The notes beneath the pieces were generated by a model. The model saw only the letters and a program-made list of their open reading frames with translations. It was not told the origin of the DNA and searched no databases. 64,000 nt of DNA from Strix aluco. Lineage: Eukaryota > Chordata > Aves > Strigiformes > Strigidae. Of the stretch, positions 1 to 12,100 are shown in pieces (within the stretch, counting starts at the first letter, position 1; every line of letters starts with the position of its first letter). The DNA lies in the NCBI RefSeq assembly GCF_031877795.1, contig NC_133946.1, positions 11,755,144 to 11,819,143 on the forward strand. The letters run 5' to 3'. A program made the translations under genes and the position numbers.

Positions 1-41
1 AGCGGGTGCCGCTGCAGTCCAGTCATTCGCAACGCGCTTAC

Positions 42-191
42 CTTTTCCTTGTTGTCCATGGTGATGGCAATCTGCATCCTTCTCCCCCGGCGGAAAGCCA
101 CCAAGTGGTCTGTCTCTTCTTCGCTCAGGTCTGGCACTCTGCCTGGGCCAGGGAAGCACTCAGCGCGTTTCTCACTGACGATCCGCTTGCC
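42..191 (-). CDS. CCDC9B: CCDC9B exon, second copy of a duplicated exon
   Basis: A 150-base, 50-codon exon with acceptor TTTCCAG at 198-192 and donor GTAAGC at 41. It begins GKRIVSEK and ends FRRGRRMQIAITMDNKEK, with a short acidic stretch SEEETDH where the exon at 8631-8795 has its glutamate run. It is phase 0 at both ends and about 8.4 kb downstream of its likely sister exon. The gene continues beyond the left edge. Confidence 0.85.
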
Positions 192-3100
192 CTGGAAAGG
201 ACCGGATGAGTTAACAACACCCCTGTGAGCCCGGTGCAGTGCCCGTCCTCAGAGAGCAGCCATCCCCAATCTGCAAAGGGTTTTGGTCTGGCAGAACAGA
301 AACTTGAGCTGGATAGTCAGTCCTTGTGGTTTATAGAGCCACCACCCTACTTGAAGGGATATGGGATAGTACATAGGCATGTTTAACTGAGCACAACTTA
401 GGTAGGGTGTGATTTACCCTGTTCCGATGCTTTGCAGCATGAACACTGATTGACATTTTTATTTTAGACAGGCGAGCCATCTTGAATTTGTCTTTGAAAC
501 AAATGTGAAGTTGTCCTCTCGCCAAACAACATGTCCCAATAAAATGTGAGGCTACGCTGGAGCAGAAGCCTAGAGGGTGAAAGAGAAGGGGAACAGTGGT
601 GTTCTCTCCAACCTTGCCCACAAAGGAGTTACTACCCTGAAGTGTATTAACACCTGATAATTTATCATCTTCTTAGTCATTGTGCATTCATATTTCTGGA
701 ACGATTTATTCAGCAGTGGAATAGTTTAGAAAACTGATACATAAACTCCTTGAACAAGGGCAGTTTACCCCTTTCAGATATTATTTCCAGCTGTCTGTAT
801 CAGTTCATGACTTCATTGCATGGATTTACATCTGGTTCTTATTTTGTTAATTATCTTTGTTGCTGGCTGAGCTGTGCCAGTGCCCTTAGCCATCACTTCC
901 ACAAAATGAGCACATCTTTTGTGCAAAAATACATACTTTTTCTCATTTAAAAGTATCATCTTTCAGTTCCATCATGTGCCTTTTTATTTTTGCCTTACAA
1001 GGAAATGAGAGACTTAATAAGTCATCTCCATCTTTATCTCTGATCTTTTTCTTTTCATCTGTATGATTCCTCTGCTTGAATTTACCAGGGATGAACAAAC
1101 CTCAGAAGCTTCCCTCTCTAAAGGATGGTATGTTTTTCTCTGTTTTTCTCCTTGGACTTCCACGCATACTGGAGTCTTGATTTCAAAGGAGCTCAAAATC
1201 CCAAGTAAACTTCCGTGAAACTTGGGAACTCTTTGTTGCTACGAACTTGGTTTCAAAAACAAACAGCGCACACTGACCTCTGATTTGTACGGGAGTCTTG
1301 CAAGCATCAGTGGGTTTGCCATGACATATGACATCAAGATGTCCTGCATTAGCCTCATCTTCTCTTGGCTCTGCCAGAAGTGCAGATGTTAGCATGGGGG
1401 GAGCCTTGCTCTAGACAGCCTCCGTCAGCAAGACCTTTTTTATTGCTTGTCCAGTCATCGAGCTTCCTAACACATGATAAATGGTTTAGGAGGTCCTGGA
1501 GTATTTCCAGCATCAGACCTTCAGTCTCTTGTTTATTCTTCTTTCACATCTGTGTAATGTTGCTGTCTCAGCAGAGACAGTTCCTGGGTTAGGCCAATGC
1601 ATGCAAGAGGAGGAGTGGGTCCCTGCACTGCCGTTGGCTCTGTCTGCCAGAGCCGTGTGGACACGGTGGGAACCTTTTTATACATTCCCTTGAGTATGTA
1701 CAGCTCTGGGCTTAGGTTTCGGCTGTAGCTCCTAACAAGTTTTGCTGCCCTTAGTAGGACCTTTGCTATTTCTGCTTTTCTTGAAATAAATGAAGCCACA
1801 TGTTGCGTTCAAAGCAAGGATCTGCTGCCAATCTGCTCAGTGCCATTCCGTACTTTCCATGTTGTTCTCTATGTTTGTGTCAGGGCAGTCTCCTACTGTG
1901 GCTGCTGCTGAGGACCAACATCTGTGAGCCATCCCTAGAGATGCCAGGATGTTTTTCCAGAGAGAGTAAAATCTGACAGCCAAGAGAATAGGCAATCATT
2001 TAAATGTGGAGTACAACTGTCTTGGCATCTCCCATAGCCAGACATTTAGGTGTACTTTTACCTGCAGCCAGGATATATATACTGGAAAAGTCCCCCATAC
2101 CTATAAACCCTGTGAGCTGTTTTAAAGGTTTTAGTCTATGCATCGGTCTTGAGAATGATATGAGTTTATCAGAGACCAGGCAGAGCCAGAAAGTCCAAAC
2201 CAGAAGCTAAACTGCTCTAAATTCTAGCTTTACTCCCTCTCCATGAACAGGGCATACACATCCCGTTGCAGTCACAGCATTACAAGTGATTGCATTACTG
2301 CAGCTTAGTAAGTGACTGCCCGATTACTAAACTAAAGCCAGCACTGGTTGAAGGTGTGAAGGTCAAGGGCAGCTTTGGCAGCAGCAGCCAGAAGACAGCG
2401 GATTTTAGGAGCCGGAGAGCAGTAAGGCAAGCAGCACACCAGAGACCATGGGCTTCAGGAGAGCAGACGTGGAGCTGTTCAGGGACCTGGCAGGCAGGAC
2501 GCTGCAGGAAGCTGTCTGGAAGGGGAAGGGAGCCCGGGAGACCTGACTGATTTGTGTGGACACAGGAACATCAGTAAGGACTTCCTGTTGTACAAGGAAA
2601 TGAGCAGGTGTGAGATAACTTGGAAGAGAACTCTTTAGCAGGGGATCAGACTAAATGACCTCCAGAGGTCCCGTCCCACCTCAGCTACTCTGTGGTTCTA
2701 TTATCGTGTCCAAGCCTGTAGCCTGCTTCAACTGTGACGTAGAACGTACTCGGGTTTTACACCTGTATATGTGTGTACAGGCACACAGGCATGTGTGCAG
2801 GTGTATGCAAGTAATGAATTTAATACACAAGAATGAATTTAGTAATTTTGCCTGTTTTCTGCAGCTCTAGCTTTTCTACAACTAGAGCTAGGTAGTACAG
2901 ACCAGAATTCAGGATCGGGGAGCTATGAAGCTCACAAGCACTTAGGTCTTGGCTTTTAAGCGGAGCGGCACTTGCTTCTGAACGACTGAATCGCATCATG
3001 TCCAAAGGTAACGTATTTCCATTGCCAGAGCTATTAGTCAATACAAACACAGGATGTTTTAAAACTAAAACAATAATTCAAATCCTGTTTGTGTTCTATG

Positions 3101-6100
3101 ATTCATATATTTTATTCCTAAATTTCACTGAAACCGGAGACTGGAATTAGAATGGTCAACATAGGATTCCTGCTTGTAGTCAAAGAAACCAACGTGGTTT
3201 TTCTTTATGTCAGTGCAAATCAGTATTAATGAATATGGGTGGAAGAAAAATTAACCTTTTGAATAAACTGTCTGGGTCTTGCATTTCAGACCACAGAGCT
3301 GGGCTGGATAATTTGAAGCTGCAAATCTCTTCTGTCATCCCCTCTGGGTTTATGGGGCAATGTCTGTGGCCACAAGAGTATCCTCTGGTCTCACTCATGT
3401 TGGCAGTTACGCTGAGATGATGTAGGAGCTCAGAAATACAGTATTAACATGGTCATTTTAGGAAGCTACTGTGTATGAGCACTCATGGGCCATGCCAGTG
3501 CTCTTACCTTGTGACAAACACAGGAAAAGGCAGTTTTATTTAACTCTTCCATTAAAGACTATATAAATGGACACTTCTTACACAGTAGTTTGCAAAGTTA
3601 CGCTAACTGAATCATGTGTCTTCCAGATATATCAACAAACACTTCCCACTGCGATGGAAAGGCAGTGAAAACTGAAATCTTGTCATTCGCTCTGAAAACC
3701 TGAGCCTTCCTATTTAAACTTTCCCCCACAGCCAGCAAGGATGAAGTGATAAGAATCACTGCATGTGCTTCACAGCTCCCCTTTGTAAGGAAAACTAAAC
3801 TCTTTCTTATGTGTGGAAGACATGGAAGAAAAGTGCCTAGCAGTTTTTTGAGGCCCTCTACACATCATGGGTCTGTGACTTAACCCCAGAAATGTCAGTG
3901 GAGTCACAACGGGGACAAATACAGCCTCCCTGTTTTGGAGTTGGTGTATACAAGACTGCACCTCTCTTTTTTTCTCTCCCCACACCAGCCTCTCCTCTTC
4001 TAAAAACTCATTCCTCGCTCACATCTTCTGGGGAGGAGGGCTCAGTAGAGAAATCTGGACAATTGCCCAAAGCAATCTGTAAAGCAATTTTCAACGAAAA
4101 GAATCTCTTTCTTTTCCCCAGCATCTGCCTCGCTGGCAGCAACCCTCCAGCCAAGGAGGCTGCCTGCTGCCACCGAGGAACTCTGCTGCCCAAGCGAGGC
4201 GCTGCAGTTTCCTCAGTGTGCAAACAGTCCCCATGAGGACGGTGTCCTCCCACTGTAAGAGCAAAGCTCTTGGGGATCACGGGAGTGCCTCAAGTAGGAC
4301 CCTCCTGCACAGGGCCCAGTCCTGCACGACTGTAATACAGTTGGGGAAGAACTGAGATCTGCTGACATCCTCTGAAGGCAGCCGGGCACATTGTGCCATG
4401 CAGAACAGGCTCTTGGTTGCTTGCTGTCCCGTCTCCCTACAGAGGCTGATATACAGTGGCTTTGCTTTGGAACCCCCGAATCGCTCCAGCCTGGCAGGTA
4501 CTTCGGTGCTGAAGCTGTACATCGCTTTGTTCTTCAATGGTTATTATTCCCAGGAAATATCTTTGCTCCAGGCATAATCCAGAGTTTCCTGGGACATTCA
4601 GGGCAATACATCTTTCCTCCTTTAAGCCCTGAGCAGGCATGTACAGTAATCCTAGGCTGTACTGCTGAGGTTAGTTAATGAACTGGAGAGCTGGGCTTGC
4701 TCTGCCCTAGACAGAGCACTGATAGGAGGTGTTCAGCATTCTAGTTACTGATTTTTTTTATTAAGAAAATAAGCCCAGTGATGGCTCAGCAAGGTAACAG
4801 CAAGCTATTAGTCCGTAACTTGGACATCAAACATTAATTCTAGCTTAAGTCAACAGCTGTTCCCTAGAGCTCTTCAGTGTTTAGATGGTGACGGGCCATC
4901 CTTTAGACAAATAACATGGTCACAAATAACTCTTGCCTGGGAGGCCCAGCACTGGGCGGGTATTTTTGAAGATGGCTTCATCTGAGAAAGTCCTTCCTGG
5001 GGAGGGACATAGGCCCCGAGTGCAAGCGACAGCAAAGCCACTATCTGAAAACCTGCGAACCAATGCAGAGGACCTCGTACCCAGATAGAGGAGCCCAGAT
5101 ACAGGAGCAGGACAGGAGCCTCAAAGTACACTGCTGGGTTTACCGGGAGGCGGCCCCTTCCTCAGGCTGTTAGCTGCTAAAAGTCTCAGTGGGAAGGCTG
5201 GCGCGTTGGCAAAGCCATTAAACCCTGCAGCTTATTGAGCAGATGGCAAGGAAGACTCGGAGGCTGATACAGGAAATAGGTATTTAGCAGAGCTGTGATA
5301 GCCAGACACATACAGGCTGGGAGACCACTGGCTTTTCTAGGTAATACCTTCTCTCCCTCCCTCCCTCGCTCCCCATAGCGCTTCTGGCTACTATGCATTG
5401 CCTGAAGGCACATTCTGCTTAATGTGCCGTCATGTGTCTTCTTTCGCTTGTTTAATTATTTTAACAATATCAGTCATTTCCTAGATTGCTCGTCCCACAT
5501 TGGGAAATCCCGGTCCTCGGTGGGCTAGCTCCCAAGACGAGGGATGTCAGATGAGGAATGCGCCCGTGCAGAGCCAAGGGGAACAGAGGGCAGGGCCCGG
5601 GGAGCAGCAGTGCCTGGCAGAGCCACCCCTTCCCCTCCACAGGGCCTGTCCCGCCTCACTCACTGCCCGCAGGAGCTGTGGGACTCTGGCACTGGCTATT
5701 TAGCTGCAGTCAGACAGAACTGCACTGCTTCCCTTGTAGTACTTCACCAAGAAACTGTAAATAGAGAAGTGCCCATCTTATGTCTGAGGCATGTCCCAGA
5801 TTGCAAAGGTAGTGTTAAAAACACCCGCCTGAGGAGTGTCAGGGAAAAGAACGTGGGGAACAAAGCAAAACCCTGGACTTCCATCTAGTTTGTGCAATTT
5901 TCCAGCTGACTTTCCTCTGGGTCTTCTCGCTTTACAATGATTTGTGGTATTTAGGATTGGATGTCAATGGTTTTCTGCACAGCCCAGCTACTCCATCGCT
6001 GGAACCTTGCCATGGTCAGAGGAAGGATGGTGAGGCCCAGTTAGTCATCCCAGTATCACCAAGCAAGTCTCTCCAAGGACACCTGCTCACTGGGAAGCTG

Positions 6101-9100
6101 AAGCAAGTTATCTACCCTCTTTTAATCTTCAGCAGCCCAGAGGATGCTTAACAGGGCAGCAGCAACAAATAAGCTTGTACTTCACATGATATTTAATACA
6201 ATTTTGTCCAAATCCTAATAATTCTTCCCTCTCACCCATTACAGTCCTATGCTCGTCCTACTCATCCGTTTTGAGAACTATATTTAAAGTAACTAAAGGA
6301 AGGTTCTGGATTGATGCCACTGGAACATTCACCGATAAATCAGTTTTCCTCTGTCATCAAGTAAGGCTGCTGGGTTGTGCTTTACACCAACGCTCAGGAG
6401 ACCCTGTGAAAGGTGCTTAATGCAAGCAAATTCATAGACACCGTACAGCAGGGACCTTATGGGGAGTTTCCACCGAGGTCTGCATTTCCAGCTGAAAAAT
6501 CTCAGAGGTCTACTAATTGTCCATGCTGAAAAACACTGGCACGGAGTTTAAGGCAGCAATGTGATTTAGCTGCCAGTGCTTTGCGCTAATACAAATCCCC
6601 ATCTTGGGCTTGAATTCTGAGCTGTAGATGATGGAAACGGCTCCAGGGGACACAGTCTGTCTGCGAGAGCCGCTCACTCTGCAAATGTAATTGCTTCAAA
6701 TATAAGTCCCCCATGCAGAGCTACACGGCCATGAGAAACCTTGGAGGAAAGTCTCAAGTATTTCATTGGGAAAGTTCAGTCAGTAATGAGGAATGTCAGA
6801 TTTCTATGTACTCCCTCGTCTAAGAAAAAAGACAATTTTCCCCCTTACATCAGGAGGTGGTTTGGTGATGCTGGAATGAGATTTCATTTGAAGGGGATGT
6901 CCACGCTACCAGAAATCTATCTGGAACAAAGGAAATGAGAGGCCTCAGTCCCTTTCTCCTGAAAAATCACTCTGAAAGGTGCGTTATTTCCTAAATGATT
7001 CAATTCCTTCAAGGTAACATATAATGACTTTATAATGGCACAGTGATTGTGGCCTATTTCTCCATGGAAAGGAAGGGTAACTAGGTCACAGAGAAACAGA
7101 AATGAAAAGGCATTCAAGGCACAAAATCACAAAAATATTTCCAAGCTGCCTCAGCAGGAGAAATGGCTCTCTGCCTGTTGTTTACAGCCCAGGTTTTCAG
7201 CACTCCTACCCCAACGCACTGGGGTAGCAGGAAGGGTGGGGTTTCGCTTCATGACCCTGGGAATGCCTTTGGCTCAGACCTCAGTACAAAAAAGCCCACT
7301 CTCATTTTGCGGGCCAAGCACGTTGCTGTGCCTGAAAGGGGACCCATGGGAGCACCATTTTCTGCCACCGTTTCCTCTTCCCAGCACGGCTGTGACGGAG
7401 GCGGGAGCTGACCTCGGGCGCCCCACTGTCTCAGCAAGGCCGGCTGAGGCTTTGTGTCTCCTTCACACCAGCACGGTCAGCACAAAGGGGCTGTGCTCAC
7501 CTGCCTGCTGTGTCTTCCCTTGTCTCACTGCTGTCTTAGTCTTAATCAATAAATAGGTAAGATCACCTCTTGTATTCTTTCAGAACATATTCAACATCAA
7601 GGAATACCACCTGCAGCAATAATCTGCCTCCAGGGACTCACTAACTAGAGAGCTTCCTTGAGTGCCCACACAGGTGCATTTGTGCAGGCAGATACTACAT
7701 TTTCCCAGAGAAGGTGGCACTTCTGATCCTCATTCCTATTCATCTCAGGGGCCAAACTCACTAACTCCAGAGAGAACAAGACCAGTCCCCTGAGATATAC
7801 TCTAAGCAAAGAAAAAAAGAGCGTGAAGCTCATACAGGCACGTACTTCCTTGGCCGTGCTGCCAATACTAACTGCCAAAGTTCTATCAAACCCTTCCTGG
7901 CAATAAGTCCCGACGTGCTGAAGCTGCCACTGGGATCATTACATCAAGATGCACAGACTGCACGAGGGATGGGCTAGTGCCCAGGAGGGGATGCTTTGGG
8001 ATTTAAAAAATGAAGTAGCATTTTTAATTACTTTTGCCTTCTCGCACGATTTTTCATTAAGTCTGCAAATACTGGGTCACAGTTTCTGCCCATCACATTG
8101 GCAGTTGCAACAGATACTCTTGTCACTTTGTTTTTTCTTCTGCATTTAGGACTTTCTGGAATACAGTAACCGAGGGAAATGCTGCTGGTTTTACCACCAA
8201 ACGTCACTGCCTCTCTGGGAATAGCTGGGGAGTAATGCAGCTAAATCTGTCCGAGCTCCCACGTATTTCCACCCCCTTTCCAGGCACAGTGGCACAGTTT
8301 AACAAACCTGCTGGTGGCCCAGGAGGGCAATGAGGTGACTGATCTCTCAGAAAGGGAACTGGCTATGTGTGGCTGGATGGAGCTGCTGGGAGATTTAGCA
8401 AGGCCAGCAAGTCAGAAATGGGGAGGGAAGCGGGTGGCAGCTTGAGATGAAGACTGTGGCTGTGCTGAAGGATTGAGAAATGAGAGAAAAGGAGCGGGAA
8501 GGGAACTATTCCCTTGGGGGATGAGGCACCTGGGGACTTGCTGAGCAGAAAGCTCGAGTGAGAGTCAGAACAGAAGCCCCTTTGTAAGTCAAGAGGTTGC
8601 GGTGTAAGAGGAATCCTATTCTCTGCTCACCTTGGCTTTGTTGTCCATGGTAACGGCCAGCTGCATCCTCTTCCCCATCCTGAACGTGAACATATGATCT
8701 GCTTCCTCCTCCTCCTCCTCCTCCTCACTGCCAATGCCGAACCCAGGGCTTGTAGGACAGGGACTCCCCCATTTCTCACTCACCACCCTTTTGTCCTGGA
8801 AAGTGAATCACTTCTGTTAGCAAATCCAGGCCCCTCGGCTCACCAGTGGGATTCCCTTCCCCAAACACACCTGCACGCGCACAGGGAGGCCAGCTACCGA
8901 AAGGCAGGCCTTGCCCTGAGGACGCTCGCTGTGCCCGGCGCGGTGCCGTGACATTCCTAGGGAACAAGGGGCTCGTTGTCTGCTCAGCAGCGAAACCCAC
9001 AATTACAGCGGGTTTGGAAAATCCTTTGCACTTACAAATCTGACATTTCAGACTAAAATGTCAGAGTTATGGGAAACAAATGTCATCCTCCTCTCTTTCT

Positions 9101-12100
9101 GCAGCACTCTGAGTTAGATCGGGAAAGCCTAAGTCCTGATGGAGATGGCCTGGGAAGCCAAGTGGATGGCTCCTGAGGGTGGTGCTCACCATCGAGAGGG
9201 CTGGGCTATCTTGTCCATAGTGTTCAGTCTGGGTAATTGCATCTTTCAGGTCCTGTATGAGAGAAAAATGTGTGCAACAGCGCACCTGCGGAGCAAAGCG
9301 AGGGCCGGGGCGTGGCTAAGAAGCGAGCCGTGCGCTGGCCTGGATCTAACAGCCCAGGAGCACTGACTGCACGCAAGGAGGGTGGGCTGGCTCCGCGAGC
9401 TCCGCGCGAGCTCTGGCAGAGGACTTCGCCCAGGGGTTAAAGTGGGACTGGCCAGGTGGTTCACCAAGCCCCGCACTGCCGGGAGGGGTGGACAGAGCTT
9501 GTCAGACACAGATTTGGCCCAGTTAGGAAGGGAGCGTGGGACTTGCAGGCTTTGCGCCAGCTGTGGGAAGCCCCATAGCAACCAAGGGCTACTTGCTTTG
9601 ACCACAACTTTGCCCAGCCTACGGGCACTCTCAGAGGCACTCCGGATGCCCCCAGTGACACACATCCACCTGCCTATGTTTCTGCAGTGATGCTGACACC
9701 TGGGACCCGTCCAGAGCCAAATGTGCCTGTTCACACATTCATTCATTCGCCTATGAATTTGTAGTTCCGCGGGCCTGGGTACAGGTGCCTTGGGCATGGC
9801 TGGAAATTCATGTGCATCGACTAAAATCACACTGAGCACACACCTCTGCAGAATTTTCACATCTGTTTGCAAGGGCTTAGGAGCCCTATGCCTGGCCGAG
9901 CTTTGCTGTGGAGGCTACTGCTTTCAGAACTGTCACTTTGCTGAGGTAGGACTGGAGTGAGAGCTGGCCTGTGGTGAAGGAGAGGCAGCACTTACGTTGT
10001 GAGCTTTGGTGATGGTAATAGTGAGTCCATCCTGCTTGGGTCTCCGGGAGGTAACAGCCATTCCCTCCTGCTCAGCTCGCTTTTTGTCCTCTTCGATTTC
10101 CTGAAACATAAATACCCTTATCATCAGTATGTACCTGGATGCCTACAGATGTTGTCCATTTTCCTGTTTAGGATTTCTCCTAAATGGACCCACCTCCACC
10201 TCTAAGAGGGAGTGGACCAACTCATGTCCAACATGTGTGCCCTTGGGAGGGGTCACAGGCAGCTCTGACCTGCATTACCTGTCCCTGTGGCACAGGGTAA
10301 ATCTCGTATTGGCTCAGAGTGTCCCCCTGGTCTCAGCACACGTAGTGGGAAGCAAGCCCAGAGCATGGGGGGTGCTTCCTGACCGGCAGGGAGATGATGG
10401 GTTTGAGGTTCGGGAAGGATTGGGTGTAGGACCTGTGGAGAGGCTGGAAGACACACCGGGCCTGCAGAAAGGGAGGGCCGTGCTCAGGAGCTGTGGTCCC
10501 TATGCCACTCTGGGGCCAGGGCATCATCTGTGGCCAAGGGAAGGTGGCTGAGATCTGACTATCTACTAGGCAGCTTCTTCCAGAAGTCAGATGGTGGAGG
10601 CAGGTGGGCAGCATTTCATATGGGGTAAGAGTTCCTCTCCCCCAGCTGCCCATGGCTTTCAACCCTTCCCAGAGCTTTCCACTACGTACCACTTTTTGCT
10701 GCCACCAGAAAAGGTCCAAAATGGCTCCTGTGGTATCAAAGGAAATGTCTTCTGAGCAAGACCCAGCCCAGAGCACCACTCCGTCTCTCAGCTCTGGACC
10801 CAAGACACAAAGCCTGCTCTGGGTTTCCGGGTTTTCAGCACAGCTCTCTGCCAAACTCGAGACTGCCCACCCAGCCAGCAAATGTTAAAGAGCCCCTAAA
10901 GCCAAGTGGCCTCGGGCACAGGCAGGAGAAGGTCCCGGACAAGCCAAGGGGGACCCTTCTGCCAGGAGTACCCCCAGGCTGTCCTGCTCTGCACTGCCCT
11001 ACGCAGGCACCCACGGAGAAGGGTAAACAAATCCGCAGGGAGAGCTCTGGGTCACCACAGCATCCCCCAAACCAGCTCACACAAGCCAGGCTGGGTATCT
11101 CCTCCAGGCTGCTGGGTAGACTCTCTTGGCCAAGGCAGGACAAAAAAACAGCTGGAGGCCTTCCTCCTAATTCAGAGGGTAACCAGCAGGCTGCTAAAGC
11201 CTTGATTTGCCTTCATCTTCCTTTTTTTTCATGGCACCATTTTTGGAGATCTCTGTGCTCCACGGAAACACTGGGACCAGTGAGGATAGAGCTTCAACCC
11301 ATACCCCTGCCCTGGTAGGGAAGATAAACCTATCAAACATCTTGAGGATGCAACCTCCTGTGCATCCAAGAGGATAAGCATGAGGCACTGGGAAGGACAG
11401 ACGAGAAAAAAAGTCAGGGAAGTAGAAGGTGAAGGGGCAGGAAAGGTGTGATGCAGGTAGAGGAAGACGGTAGGGTGAGAAGAGATGCTGCAGCAGCAAG
11501 GCAAGCGCCAGCAAGCTGCTTTCCAGTGCAATTCAGGAGCTGGAGCTAAAGGCAGAGCTCTGCCCACCCACTCCGAATCCCTTCTGATGTAAAAACTGTA
11601 TTTGTATAACAAAGTCACTCCAACACTGTTGACCATTTTCATTACACTGGGAGCTGAGGACTCCAAAACAGAGCTGGCAAAGGTAAGAACCTGCAGACTT
11701 ACCTGGTATCGTCGTATGAGTGCTTCATTCTTTTTCCGCAAAGCCAGTATTTTCTTATCGAGTTCAACATCCTTCTGCTCTTTCTTCCTTAACACTGCAT
11801 CATCCACAGCAGCATCCTGAAAACAGGAGCAAAACAGTCATCACACCAACAGGACAAAACCCGCTCCTCCTGTTGAGATGGTGTGGGAAGTGGAAGAGTC
11901 CTTCCCCACCATTTCTCCCCTTGGTCCTCCATTAAAAAGAATACTGTATCTTGTAAACTGAGTTTTTCCTGACAGAACTGACCTTTTATTTTCCTACGAT
12001 TTTTTTTCAGCAATGAGGTAGTTAGAGGAAAAGCTGATGTCCCAGTTTGATGGCTGTCAGTAGGCTCCAGAGTTAACACACTGCTTAGCTGCATGCAGTA

